Source: Leifsonia psychrotolerans (lineage in GTDB: Bacteria; Actinomycetota; Actinomycetes; Actinomycetales; Microbacteriaceae). From it: DNA of 64,000 nt. The notes beneath the pieces were generated by a model. The model saw nothing but the letters and a program-made list of their open reading frames with translations, was not told the origin of the DNA and made no database searches. Within the stretch, counting starts at the first letter, position 1. Every line of letters starts with the position of its first letter. Position numbers and translations under genes: made by a program. Positions 35,821-44,935 of this stretch are shown here, in pieces. The DNA is taken from positions 1,674,001 through 1,738,000 of the forward strand of contig NZ_JACCFM010000001.1 in the NCBI RefSeq assembly GCF_013410665.1, in the 5' to 3' direction.

Positions 35821-36479
35821 CCCCCAGTAGCAGCTCCAACGACGTGCAGCCCACCCCCGCCAAAGCGTGGCGCGAAATGGTGCGCGGCAATGAACGTTTC
35901 GTCGACGGAACCCCTAATCACCCCCGCCAAGATGTGGACCGGCGCGAAGAATTGGCGGTCTACCAGACCCCGCACGCGGCGCTGTTCGGCTGCAGCGACT
36001 CACGTCTCGCCGCCGAGATCATCTTTGACAAGGGCCTGGGCGATCTGTTCGTCATCCGCAACGCCGGCCAGGTCATCTCCTCGTCGGTGCTCGGCTCGCT
36101 CGAATACGCCGTGGGCGTGCTGCACGTTCCACTCATCGTCGTGCTCGGCCATGACTCCTGCGGGGCAGTACGCGCCGCGATCGACTCGCAGGCAACTGAC
36201 GCCACCCCGCTGCCGCCCCATATCGCCCGGCTGATCTCGAAGATCGTGCCGGCAGTGCGCCGGGTGAGCGGGCAAACGGATGCCGCTCCGGTCGACTCGC
36301 AAACCGTCGACGCGGGACTCGTGGGCCGCGAGCACCTGCGCGACACCGTCACCGAGATGCTCGAACGTTCCGAGATGATCAGTGAGGCCGTGGCAGCCGG
36401 TACATTGGCTATCGTCGGCGCGAATTACAAATTGCTTGAGGGGCGTGCCGAGGCCGACATCGTCGTCGGCACGATTTAG
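35817..36479 (+). CDS. Beta-class carbonic anhydrase
   Basis: 220 residues; interconverts CO2 and bicarbonate. Zinc ligands lie in FGCSDSRLAAE (Cys, and the Asp-Arg dyad) and LGHDSCGAVRAA (His, Cys). IRNAGQVIS and IVGANYKLLEG complete the fold. GTG start overlapping the previous stop (GTGA), so translational coupling is likely. Confidence 0.95.
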   Translation: MTPSSSSNDVQPTPAKAWREMVRGNERFVDGTPNHPRQDVDRREELAVYQTPHAALFGCSDSRLAAEIIFDKGLGDLFVIRNAGQVISSSVLGSLEYAVGVLHVPLIVVLGHDSCGAVRAAIDSQATDATPLPPHIARLISKIVPAVRRVSGQTDAAPVDSQTVDAGLVGREHLRDTVTEMLERSEMISEAVAAGTLAIVGANYKLLEGRAEADIVVGTI

Positions 36480-36533
36480 TTTTTTAAGGCTCTACGCGCA
36501 GAGCGTGCAGAGAGAACCGAGAGGGAAAATACA

Positions 36534-37949
36534 GTGCTGGACAACTCCGCAGAGACCGGTTACCGGATCGAACACGACACGATGGGTCAGGTTCGTGTTC
36601 CGATCGATGCGCTCTATGGCGCTCAGACCCAGCGTGCCGTCGAGAACTTCCCGATCTCGGGCAGTGTGCTGGAGTCGGCTCAGATCGCCGCGCTGGCTCG
36701 AATCAAGAAGTCTGCCGCACTGGCCAACGCCCGTCTCGGCGTGCTCGACGGCGCCATCGCCAATGCGATCTCTGCTGCTGCCGACGAGGTCATCTCGGGC
36801 AAGCACGACGACCAGTTCCCGATCGACGTCTACCAGACCGGCAGTGGCACCTCGTCGAACATGAACATGAACGAGGTTCTGGCCACCCTTGCCACAGCGA
36901 GCCTCGGCTCGACGGTTCACCCGAACGACCACGTGAACGCCTCGCAGTCCTCGAACGACGTCTTCCCCACCTCGGTGCACATCGCCGTGACGAGTGCGCT
37001 CATCGACGATCTGATTCCGGCACTCGATCACCTCGCCGTCTCGCTCGAAACCAAGTCCACGCTCTGGGCCGAGGTCGTCAAGGCCGGCCGTACCCACCTG
37101 ATGGATGCCACACCCGTCACGCTCGGACAGGAGTTCGGCGGCTACGCCCGCCAGATTCGCCTCGGCATCGAGCGTGTGCAGTCCGCGCTCCCCCGCGTTG
37201 CCGAGGTGCCGCTCGGCGGAACCGCCGTGGGCACCGGCATCAACACCCCGGCCGGATTCCCGCAGCTTGTGATCGAGTTGCTCGTCACCGAGACCGAGCT
37301 GCCGATCACCGAGGCCAAGGACCACTTCGAGGCTCAGGCCAACCGCGACGGCCTCGTCGACGCATCCGGTGCGCTGCGCACCATCGCCGTGAGCATGACC
37401 AAGATCTGCAACGATCTGCGCTGGATGGGTTCCGGCCCAAACACCGGCCTCGGCGAAATCGCGATCCCCGATCTGCAGCCCGGATCCTCAATCATGCCTG
37501 GCAAGGTCAACCCGGTCATTCCCGAGGCCGTGCTCATGGTCGCCTCGCGTGTGATCGGCAACGATGCCACCATCGCGTGGTCTGGTGCGTCGGGTTCATT
37601 CGAGCTCAACGTGGCCATCCCGGTGATGGGCACCGCGCTGCTCGAGTCGATCCGTCTGCTCACCAACGCGTCGCGTGTGCTTGCCGACAAGACCGTCGAT
37701 GGCCTCGAGGCCAACATCGACCGCGCTCGTGCCCTGGCCGAGTCGTCGCCGTCGATCGTGACGCCGCTCAACCGCGTGATCGGCTATGAGGCCGCAGCGA
37801 AGGTAGCCAAGCACTCCGTGAAGCAGAGCATGACCGTGCGTGAGGCCGTGATCGACCTCGGTTTCGTCGAGCGTGGCGAGGTCACCCTCGAGCAGCTCGA
37901 CACAGCGCTTGACGTGCTGAGCATGACGCGTCCGCCGCACGCGAAGTAG
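36534..37949 (+). CDS. fumC: Class II fumarate hydratase
   Basis: 471 residues; hydrates fumarate to malate in the TCA cycle. Superfamily signature [15 protein letters not shown], plus [18 protein letters not shown] (18 residues) and [20 protein letters not shown] (20). GTG start behind GAGAGGGAAAA. A 54-base gap after the carbonic anhydrase gene leaves open whether it is part of that operon. Confidence 0.97.
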   Translation: MLDNSAETGYRIEHDTMGQVRVPIDALYGAQTQRAVENFPISGSVLESAQIAALARIKKSAALANARLGVLDGAIANAISAAADEVISGKHDDQFPIDVYQTGSGTSSNMNMNEVLATLATASLGSTVHPNDHVNASQSSNDVFPTSVHIAVTSALIDDLIPALDHLAVSLETKSTLWAEVVKAGRTHLMDATPVTLGQEFGGYARQIRLGIERVQSALPRVAEVPLGGTAVGTGINTPAGFPQLVIELLVTETELPITEAKDHFEAQANRDGLVDASGALRTIAVSMTKICNDLRWMGSGPNTGLGEIAIPDLQPGSSIMPGKVNPVIPEAVLMVASRVIGNDATIAWSGASGSFELNVAIPVMGTALLESIRLLTNASRVLADKTVDGLEANIDRARALAESSPSIVTPLNRVIGYEAAAKVAKHSVKQSMTVREAVIDLGFVERGEVTLEQLDTALDVLSMTRPPHAK

Positions 37950-37971
37950 CCCGGCCCCACGGGTCGGTCGT

Positions 37972-38027
37972 GTAGCGAAAACAGGTACGCTCCTCGAAGA
38001 GCGAGCAATCCAGCCTGTTTTCGCTAC
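37972..38027. terminator. Long hairpin between fumC and phoH
   Basis: Perfect 14-bp outer arms (GTAGCGAAAACAGG / CCTGTTTTCGCTAC) enclose a second, 5-bp stem (CGCTC / GAGCG). It lies between convergent genes and is likely a two-way terminator. No U-tract. Confidence 0.6.
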
Positions 38028-38059
38028 GCCGACGCGGCCGCGTACCTGCGGCATCCGCT

Positions 38060-39403
38060 CTACGCCAGCTCGTTACCGTCCAAGACCTCGCTAACGAGCG
38101 CGGCGATCGCGCTGCGTTCCGACCGCGTCAGCGTGATGTGGGCGAAGAGCGGATGCCCCTTCAACGTCTCGATCACCGACGCGACCCCGTCATAGCGCCC
38201 GACCCGCAGGTTGTCGCGTTGCGCGACGTCGTGGGTCAGTACGACCCTCGAGTTCTGCCCGATCCGGCTGAGCACGGTGAGCAGCACATTGCGTTCCAGC
38301 GACTGCGCCTCGTCGACGATCACGAACGCGTCATGCAGTGAGCGACCCCGAATGTGGGTGAGTGGCAGCACCTCGAGAATGCCGCGATCGAGAACCTCCT
38401 CGATCACATTGGGCGACACGACCGAGCCGAGCGTGTCAAACACCGCCTGCGCCCAGGGGTTCATCTTCTCGCCCTGATCGCCGGGCAAGTAGCCGAGCTC
38501 CTGACCGCCCACCGCGTAGAGCGGGCGGAACACCATGATCTTGCGATGCTGGCCACGCTCCAACACCGCCTCGAGACCTGCGCAGAGGGCGAGCGCGGAC
38601 TTTCCCGTGCCGGCTCGACCTCCCAGCGACAGAATTCCGATCTCGGGGTCGAGCAGCATGTCGATCGCCAGACGCTGTTCGGCGGAGCGCCCGTGCAGCC
38701 CGAAGACCTCGAGGTCGCCACGAACCAGCTTGAATTCACCCCGTGCCGTGACCCGCCCGAGCGCCGAGCCGCGCTCCGAGTGGATGACCAGGCCCGTATT
38801 GATCGGCATGTCTTGCACCAGCCGGCTCTGCAGCCTGTCGGCGTCGTAGAGCTCGTTGATCTGCTCGGAACTCAGGCTGATCTCGTCGAGACCGGTCCAG
38901 CCGGAGTCGACGGCAAGTTCGTGCCGGTACTCGTCCGCGGCCAGCCCGATCGACGCCGCCTTCACCCGCAGAGGAAGGTCTTTCGACACGACGGTCACGT
39001 TGAGCCCGTCGCTCGCCAGGTTCATCGCAACAGCCAAGATGCGTGAGTCGTTGTCGCCCAGCTGCAAACCCGACGGCAACACGCTCATATTCGAATGATT
39101 CAACTCGACCCGCAGGGTGCCACCCTCGCCGACCGGAATCGGAAAGTCCAACCGCTCGTGTTCGATGCGTAATTCGTCGAGTATCCGCAACGCCTGACGC
39201 GCGAAATAGCCGATCTCCGGGTCGTTCCGCTTGGCCTCGAGTTCTGCGATGACGACCACCGGAAGCACCACGGCATGTTCGGCGAACCGAAACAGCGCCT
39301 TGGGATCTGACAGAAGCACCGAAGTATCGAGCACATAGGTGCGTTCCAGCTGGCTGGCGCCTGAACTGGCCTGTGACGTTGCACGTGAACTGGTCTGATT
39401 CAC
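38060..39403 (-). CDS. PIN-PhoH protein (PhoH2-type)
   Basis: 447 residues from the GTG at 39403 (GGGAG upstream; GTG 39415 is also possible). N-terminal PIN RNase domain, about 15-140 ([30 protein letters not shown] acidic residues), then a PhoH ATPase domain, about 235-430 ([20 protein letters not shown]alker [14 protein letters not shown]alker B). In mycobacteria PhoH2 is an ATP-dependent RNA helicase/RNase and part of a toxin-antitoxin pair; no antitoxin-like gene is seen next to this one. Confidence 0.93.
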   Translation of the reverse strand: MNQTSSRATSQASSGASQLERTYVLDTSVLLSDPKALFRFAEHAVVLPVVVIAELEAKRNDPEIGYFARQALRILDELRIEHERLDFPIPVGEGGTLRVELNHSNMSVLPSGLQLGDNDSRILAVAMNLASDGLNVTVVSKDLPLRVKAASIGLAADEYRHELAVDSGWTGLDEISLSSEQINELYDADRLQSRLVQDMPINTGLVIHSERGSALGRVTARGEFKLVRGDLEVFGLHGRSAEQRLAIDMLLDPEIGILSLGGRAGTGKSALALCAGLEAVLERGQHRKIMVFRPLYAVGGQELGYLPGDQGEKMNPWAQAVFDTLGSVVSPNVIEEVLDRGILEVLPLTHIRGRSLHDAFVIVDEAQSLERNVLLTVLSRIGQNSRVVLTHDVAQRDNLRVGRYDGVASVIETLKGHPLFAHITLTRSERSAIAALVSEVLDGNELA

Positions 39404-39591
39404 AACCGCTCCCACCCCGTACCCGGAGGTACGGATTTGGTTGGCGAGCTGGCCACAAGCGAATATCGAGCCGTACTTATGTGGCCGTCTCGATCAGGCG
39501 CTGTACCTGATACTGCGACGCTACGACTCGAACATCCGAGTTCGCTCACGACACGCGCGTGTTCACCAGAGATTCGAGATTTTCCTGGCCT

Positions 39592-40716
39592 TCAGTAGGT
39601 GGCAGCGCTCGAAAATGATGTGAATGCACCCCGCAGCATCTCAACGGTTTCGGCGTCGAGCCGGGCGTGCACACTCAGCCGAACGGTACCCTGGCGTGTC
39701 GTCGTGCTGACCCCGTGGTTGTGCAGCGACGCCGTCAGCAGCGTGAGCTGCTCGGGAACCGGCTCCAGCACGACAATTCCGGCCCGCTCACGCTCGTCGC
39801 GCGACGAGGTGACGGGCACGGTGAATTCGTCCGCCAGGTCGATCAATCGGGTCACGTTCTCGGACACCTGGGTGGCGATCGCTGCGACACCCACCTCGTT
39901 GATTTCTTCCAGGGCCGCCGAGAACCGTGCCAGCGCGATGGCGTCGGGGTTACTCACTTGGAATGCGCGGGCCGAGTCGCTCGGTGGCACCACCTCGTCC
40001 CAGACCTCGTCCTCGTCCGTGCCGGCGAACCCTGAGAACACGGGGGTGAGCCGTTCCAAAGCGCGGTCGCTGAGCGCCAGGAACCCCGTGCCCCAGCCAG
40101 CCCGCGCCCATTTCTGACCGCCGGATGCCACGACATCCGCCAGTTCGTAGGGTGCGTCAATCACCCCGAAGCCCTGGATGGCGTCGACGATCAGTAACCG
40201 GTCGCCGATGACCTGTCGGATTCCCTCGAGGTCGGCGACGTACCCAGTGCGGGCGTCGACCAGGCAGACGGCCACCGCAGCGGTCGTCGCGGTGAGTTGC
40301 TGCTTCACCTGATTCGGGGTGACCCGGCCGTGATCGGTCTCGAGCCAGAGGGGCGAAACCACATGCAGGGCCTCAGACGCGCGTACGGCTGCAAATGGAC
40401 CACTCGGAAAGTCGCCGGCCGAGAGCAGCACACCGCCGCCGGTGAGACCGAACATGGCATGCATCAGCCCGGTTGTCGTGTTGGGCTGAAAGACGATTTG
40501 GTCGTGGCGAAATCCTGTGGTGAGCGCGGCAGCCTGCTGAAAGCGCTCGGTCTGGGTGAACAGAGTCGCCAAGCTGCCGAAGCGCGCCCGCGACAGAAGC
40601 TCGATCTGTGCCGCGGCCTCGTGAGTGACGGCGGCAGACATCGGGCCGACCCGCGCGTAGTCGAGGTAGCCGGGTTCCTCAAGAAAGCCGGCAGCGAACT
40701 GCTCCATGGATGCCAT
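39592..40716 (-). CDS. Class V PLP aminotransferase (cysteine-desulfurase-like)
   Basis: 374 residues, fold type I. PLP lysine in SGGQKWARAGWGTGFLAL, cofactor aspartate region VDAIQGFGVIDAP, and FQPNTTTGLMHAMFGLTGG near the phosphate site. No desulfurase active-site cysteine loop is obvious, so it is better called a generic class V aminotransferase (kynureninase/EgtE-like relatives). It stands alone; the substrate is unknown. Confidence 0.85.
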   Translation of the reverse strand: MASMEQFAAGFLEEPGYLDYARVGPMSAAVTHEAAAQIELLSRARFGSLATLFTQTERFQQAAALTTGFRHDQIVFQPNTTTGLMHAMFGLTGGGVLLSAGDFPSGPFAAVRASEALHVVSPLWLETDHGRVTPNQVKQQLTATTAAVAVCLVDARTGYVADLEGIRQVIGDRLLIVDAIQGFGVIDAPYELADVVASGGQKWARAGWGTGFLALSDRALERLTPVFSGFAGTDEDEVWDEVVPPSDSARAFQVSNPDAIALARFSAALEEINEVGVAAIATQVSENVTRLIDLADEFTVPVTSSRDERERAGIVVLEPVPEQLTLLTASLHNHGVSTTTRQGTVRLSVHARLDAETVEMLRGAFTSFSSAATY

Positions 40717-40835
40717 CGGGTGTGCCTTTCATCGAACGCAGGCGCACCGCGGAGGGGCCGCCACCGTCTGATTATCCCCCACCCTCAAGACATCGCCAGG
40801 TTGAGGTCAATTTCCGTCGAAGAGCACCGCTCCCG

Positions 40836-41056
40836 CTGGTCGAGCCCGCAGAGACCCCGTCACCAGATCTCGACGAGCTCGATCAACGGGGCGGGCTGGA
40901 TTTGCGGAAGGGTGCGGACTCCGTCACCGAACCGTTGGTCGAGCCTGTCGAGACCCCGTCAGCAGATCTCGACGAGCTCGATCAACGGGGCGCGCTGAAT
41001 CCGCGGAGGCCTGCGGACTCCGTCACCGCTCCCGCTGGTCGAGCCTGTCGAGACCC
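40836..41056. repeat. Interspersed-repeat array, about 100-base units
   Basis: Three copies of TGGTCGAGCC(C/T)G... at about 40836, 40935 and 41035, each followed by GAGACCCCG, and two followed by AGATCTCGACGAGCTCGATC. Flanking bases are also repeated, giving units of about 100 bases and 2.2 copies. It fills the 383-base gap between the aminotransferase and uppS, along with the aminotransferase promoter. No gene is visible here. Confidence 0.9.
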
Positions 41057-41099
41057 CGCGAGCCGCACCGGATGCGGGTCACTCCACCCGCGTTGGCGG

Positions 41100-41885
41100 C
41101 TAACCGCCGAAGCGGCGCTGACGCTTGGCGAAGTCACGCAGGGCACGCAAAAAGTCGACCGGTCGCAGATCCGGGCCGAGAGCCTCGACGAAGTAGAACT
41201 CACTGTGAGCGCTCTGCCAGAGCATGAAGTCGCTCAGCCGCTGTTCCCCCGAGGTACGAATCACGAGGTCGGGGTCGGGCTGTCCGCCCGTGTAGAGGTG
41301 CTGGCCGATCAGTTCGGGGGTGAGCGTCTCGGCGAGATCGTCGAGCGTGCCACCGTGCTCGTGGTGGGAGGCCACGATGCTGCGCATGGCGTCGGTGATT
41401 TCGGTGCGCCCGCCGTAGCCGACGGCCAGGTTGACGTGCAGACCCTTCTTTCCCGCGGTACGTGCCTCGGCGGCATCCAGCGCACCAACGAGGGGACCGG
41501 GCAAGCCGGCCTTCGAGCCCACCTGCTGCACAACCCAGTCCCGGTAGTGCGACAGCTCTTCGGCGAGATCGGCAATGATCTCGAACAAAGCTGAAAGCTC
41601 CTCGGTCTGACGCTGCGTCAGATTGTCCGACGAGAGCAGGTACAGGGTGACGACCGAGATGCCGAGGTCGTCACACCATTCCAGGAACTCGCGCATCTTC
41701 GCTGCCCCGGCGCGGTGGCCGTGCGCGGCCGAGTCATAACCGAGCTGCTTGGCCCAGCGCCGATTCCCGTCGATGATCATCGCGACATGCTTCGGCACGA
41801 CGTCGGGCGTCAGCCCGCGCCGCAGTCGGCGCTCGTACACCCGATAAAGGATGCCGCGCCCCGACGCTGCCTGCTGTTTCTGCAC
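41100..41885 (-). CDS. uppS: Isoprenyl (undecaprenyl/decaprenyl-type) transferase
   Basis: 261 residues, cis-prenyltransferase making the polyprenyl diphosphate carrier for cell-wall synthesis. Motifs: HVAMIIDGNRRWAKQLGY, GHRAGAAKMREFLEWC, TLYLLSSDN, LAVGYGGRTEI and DLVIRTSGEQRLSDFMLWQS (20). In Actinobacteria the product may be C50 rather than C55. GTG start, weak ribosome site. Confidence 0.95.
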   Translation of the reverse strand: MQKQQAASGRGILYRVYERRLRRGLTPDVVPKHVAMIIDGNRRWAKQLGYDSAAHGHRAGAAKMREFLEWCDDLGISVVTLYLLSSDNLTQRQTEELSALFEIIADLAEELSHYRDWVVQQVGSKAGLPGPLVGALDAAEARTAGKKGLHVNLAVGYGGRTEITDAMRSIVASHHEHGGTLDDLAETLTPELIGQHLYTGGQPDPDLVIRTSGEQRLSDFMLWQSAHSEFYFVEALGPDLRPVDFLRALRDFAKRQRRFGG

Positions 41886-41957
41886 GTGTTCACGCTAGTC
41901 CACTTCCCCGGGTGAATTTGATCAGCCGGGCGGTGCGCCCTGCCGTAGGGTTGCAGC

Positions 41958-42659
41958 ATGGCTTCCGAGCACGACATCCACAACCTTCCTTTGCTTGAGG
42001 CTGATTCGCCCTCCCCGGAAGATCTGAAGCCCACCTGGCGGGGTTGGATTCACGCCGGAATCTTCCCCGTGACGGTCGTGGCCGGCATCATTTTACTGAT
42101 CCTGGCCGATGGCCCCGCCGCGCGCTGGAGTTCGGCCGTCTTCGTGGCCACCTCGATGCTGCTCTTTGGCAACTCGGCCCTCTACCACCGTTTCAATTGG
42201 CAGCCACGCACCAAATTGCTGCTCAAGCGCATCGACCACGCGAATATCTTTCTGTTGATCGCCGGCTCGTACACGCCGATCACGGTGCTGGCCCTGCCGC
42301 CGCAGAAGGCGGTGCTGCTGATGTCCCTCGTCTGGAGCGGTGCGCTGCTGGGCATCGCATTCCGCGTGTTCTGGATCAATGCCCCACGCTGGCTCTACGT
42401 GCCGCTCTATCTGTTACTCGGCTGGGGCGCGCTGATGTTCATCGTCGACTTCTTCCAGGCCAACGCCACGATGATGACACTCATCATGGTCGGCGGGCTG
42501 TGCTATTCCGTCGGTGCCGTCATCTATGCCCTGAAGAAGCCCAACCCGATTCCCGGAGTGTTCGGATTCCACGAGATCTTCCACGCACTCACAGCTGTGG
42601 CGTTCCTCTGCCATTGGGTTGCGATCCTGCTGATCGCCACGCATCCGCTCTACCCGTAG
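41958..42659 (+). CDS. trhA: Hemolysin III family membrane protein
   Basis: 233 residues, PAQR-type seven-helix membrane protein. ALYHRFNWQ, KRIDHANIFLLIAGSYTPIT (20), VFGFHEIFHALTAVAF and a final CHWVAILLIA segment carry the conserved His, Asp and Ser of the metal site. Bacterial members influence membrane lipid and energy homeostasis; haemolysis is not implied. Confidence 0.93.
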   Translation: MASEHDIHNLPLLEADSPSPEDLKPTWRGWIHAGIFPVTVVAGIILLILADGPAARWSSAVFVATSMLLFGNSALYHRFNWQPRTKLLLKRIDHANIFLLIAGSYTPITVLALPPQKAVLLMSLVWSGALLGIAFRVFWINAPRWLYVPLYLLLGWGALMFIVDFFQANATMMTLIMVGGLCYSVGAVIYALKKPNPIPGVFGFHEIFHALTAVAFLCHWVAILLIATHPLYP

Positions 42660-42686
42660 ACGCACACGGACCAGGATGCGAGAACG

Positions 42687-42935
42687 CTACTTCGTGTCGG
42701 CCTCGTCGGCCGCGTTCGCAGCAGCAACCTCAGCTATTTCGGCTTCGAGTCGTGCGCTGATCTCTGCGCGGTAGGTCGTGCGACGGATGCGACGCACCAT
42801 GTCGATGCCCAGTAGTACGACGGCGACGGCCACGAAGAAAATCGCGAAGAAGCCGACCACTCCGGGGGTGACCAGGTCGTCCGGCGGCGGGGTCTGGTCA
42901 CCTGCTGCGGCCAGCACGCTGAAGAGAACGTTCAT
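42687..42935 (-). CDS. Small membrane protein downstream of mca
   Basis: 82 residues behind GGAGGAG: short extracytoplasmic N-terminus with PPPDD, one transmembrane helix (about 26-46) and a basic then Ala/Glu-rich cytoplasmic helix. The ATGA overlap with mca shows translational coupling. A small membrane protein in this place is common in Actinobacteria; its role is unknown. Confidence 0.85.
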   Translation of the reverse strand: MNVLFSVLAAAGDQTPPPDDLVTPGVVGFFAIFFVAVAVVLLGIDMVRRIRRTTYRAEISARLEAEIAEVAAANAADEADTK

Positions 42936-43795
42936 CGGTTCTCCTCCACGCCGGCAAAGAGGTCTGATTCAGGCATAACTGAGTTCACTTTCGATTCGAC
43001 GAGCTGAAAATCTTCAAACGGCCACGCCTTGCGAATGAGCTCATTCGGCCAGAAGAAGAAACTGCTGGTGGGTGCGACCTGACTGGCGTGGGCGCGCAGC
43101 GCGGCATCCCGCGCCTCCAGAAAATCGCCGACCGGAACGTGCGTCGTCGCCAGCGCCGGGTAGTTCTTCATCCATTCGCGGGCCTCGCCCAGCGGTTCGA
43201 GCAGCTCAGAATCCGGCTCGGTCACGCTCAGCTCGAGGTACATCGCATCGACCCGTTGAAGGTTGAAGATGCGGTCGTAGTACAGCTTGTCGACCTGCCA
43301 GGGCGTGCCGGCATCCGGGTACCGCTCCGCATCCGCGGCGGCGCGATAGGCCGCCAGCGACACCTCATGGGTGCGAATGTGATCCGGATGCGGGTAGCCA
43401 CCGTTTTCGTCGTAGGTCACCAGCACGTGGGGTCGAAACTCACGGATGATGCGCACGAGAGGTTCGGCCGAGATCTCGACCGGGATATCCGCGAATGAGT
43501 TCGGCGGCACCGAACCGTCTTCATTCATGCCCGAATCTCGGTAACCGAGCCACCGGTGGTCGATTCCCAGGTGACCTTGAGCCTTCGCCATTTCACGCCG
43601 ACGCAGCCCGGCGAGATCGCGGTGAGCCAGAGCGATGTCGGCCAGTTCGTCGTTCAAAATGCTGCCCAGTTCGCCGCCCGTACAGCTGACAACGAGAACC
43701 TCGTCGCCCAAGCTGCTGTAGTACGCATAGGTGGCAGCACCTTTGCTCGACTCGTCGTCGGGATGCGCGTGCACCGCCAGTAGTCGCCGTGTCAC
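42932..43795 (-). CDS. mca: Mycothiol conjugate amidase
   Basis: 287 residues of the LmbE/PIG-L zinc deacetylase family. Zinc motif AHPDDESSKG near the start, then YPHPDHIRTHEVS with the second pair of histidines. The length and the segment SCTGGELGSILN fit Mca, which cleaves mycothiol S-conjugates during detoxification, rather than MshB. GGAGGAG precedes the GTG start. Confidence 0.93.
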   Translation of the reverse strand: MTRRLLAVHAHPDDESSKGAATYAYYSSLGDEVLVVSCTGGELGSILNDELADIALAHRDLAGLRRREMAKAQGHLGIDHRWLGYRDSGMNEDGSVPPNSFADIPVEISAEPLVRIIREFRPHVLVTYDENGGYPHPDHIRTHEVSLAAYRAAADAERYPDAGTPWQVDKLYYDRIFNLQRVDAMYLELSVTEPDSELLEPLGEAREWMKNYPALATTHVPVGDFLEARDAALRAHASQVAPTSSFFFWPNELIRKAWPFEDFQLVESKVNSVMPESDLFAGVEENR

Positions 43796-43868
43796 GAAAC
43801 TCCTCCAGAATGCCCGATAACCTGTAGGGGTAAGCCTAATCGTTCAATCTGAAGTGTGGAGTCGCCCC

Positions 43869-44270
43869 GTGCCCGAGAAACCCGGACTGGACGAACGCTA
43901 TGGGCGAACCCGCGGCCGAATCGTGCGCGACCGGCGACTGCTCTGGGCCCTTGCCGGAATCTTCGGTGTCGTCCTTGTCGCCTGGGTGGTGTGGGCCGGA
44001 CTCGACTCGCCGGGAACGCAGATCGATGCGCGCGATACCCGACACACAATCATTGACTCACGCAGCGTGAGCGTCACGTTTGAAGTCTCGGTGGCCCAGA
44101 ACACTCCCGTGAGCTGCGCCGTCGAGGCGTTGAACGAGGGTTTCACCGTTGTGGGCTGGAAGGTCATCGACCTTCCCGCCTCGGAAAGCTACACCCGTTC
44201 GTTCACCGAGGTCATCCGAACCACGGAACTCGCGAACACGGGATTGATTTACCGCTGCTGGCTGACCTAA
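43869..44270 (+). CDS. DUF4307 membrane protein
   Basis: 133 residues from the GTG at 43869. Basic cytoplasmic start (ERYGRTRGRIVRDRR), one transmembrane helix (about 26-46), then an extracytoplasmic beta domain with VSVTFEVSVAQNTPVSC and IYRCWLT. Divergent from mca, a conserved arrangement for DUF4307 in Actinobacteria, which hints at a link to mycothiol or cell-envelope functions (inference). Confidence 0.88.
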   Translation: MPEKPGLDERYGRTRGRIVRDRRLLWALAGIFGVVLVAWVVWAGLDSPGTQIDARDTRHTIIDSRSVSVTFEVSVAQNTPVSCAVEALNEGFTVVGWKVIDLPASESYTRSFTEVIRTTELANTGLIYRCWLT

Positions 44271-44360
44271 ACTGGCATATTCGCCTCGGTTCCCGCCGAG
44301 GCGTCGACTATATCTGCGGGACAGTTGGGCAAACAACTGACGCAATAGAGGAGAGCACCC

Positions 44361-44852
44361 ATGACTACCGACACCACGGTCACCTGGTTGACCCAGGAGG
44401 CGTTCGACCGCCTCACGACGGAGCTGGACACCCTCAGCACGACTGGCCGTGAGGACATCACGAAAAAGATCGAGTCGGCTCGTGAAGAAGGCGACCTCAA
44501 GGAGAACAGCGGCTACCACGCCGCCAAAGACGAACAGGGCAAGATGGAGGCGCGCATCCGCACGCTCACCCAGCTTCTGCGCACCGCCGAAGTCGGCAGC
44601 GCACCCGAAAGCCACGGCATCGTGCAGCCCGGAACCGTGATCACCGCCGCCATTGCCGGTGATGAGAGCCGCTTCCTGCTCGGCAGCCGCGAGATCGCCG
44701 GCAACAGCGATCTCGACGTGTACAGCGAGCAGAGCCCGCTCGGTGCGGCGATCATCGGTCTCGCGGTGGGCGCTTCGACCAGCTACACGGCCCCGAACGG
44801 CAAAGAGATCACCGTGTCGATTTCGAATGTGGAGACATTCACCGGCGCATAA
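44361..44852 (+). CDS. greA: Transcription elongation factor GreA
   Basis: 163 residues; rescues backtracked RNA polymerase. N-terminal coiled coil with the acidic tip (ITKKIESAREEGDLKENSGY, 20) and the C-terminal FKBP-like domain (AAIIGLAVGASTSY and NGKEITVSI). GAGGAG precedes the ATG. Confidence 0.96.
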   Translation: MTTDTTVTWLTQEAFDRLTTELDTLSTTGREDITKKIESAREEGDLKENSGYHAAKDEQGKMEARIRTLTQLLRTAEVGSAPESHGIVQPGTVITAAIAGDESRFLLGSREIAGNSDLDVYSEQSPLGAAIIGLAVGASTSYTAPNGKEITVSISNVETFTGA

Positions 44853-44877
44853 ATCACGCCCCGCGTTCGCATCGCTT

Positions 44878-44910
44878 CAACGCCCTCCCGTCATCGACGG
44901 GAGGGCGTTG
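44878..44910. terminator. Bidirectional terminator between greA and ilvA
   Basis: Perfect 15-bp stem CAACGCCCTCCCGTC with a 3-nt loop between convergent genes, 26 bases after each gene's end. Confidence 0.8.
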
Positions 44911-44935
44911 GCGTTGAAACAGTACCGACGCCGTT

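Noticed and set aside
38060..39403. Toxin-antitoxin pair based on the PIN-PhoH gene
   Set aside because: No short antitoxin-like gene overlaps or precedes it; the 190 bases upstream have no supported frame.
40836..41056. Possible CRISPR array with repeats about 100 bases apart
   Set aside because: The interval sequence is itself repeated and the repeat is the common interspersed element, so this is a tandem duplication.
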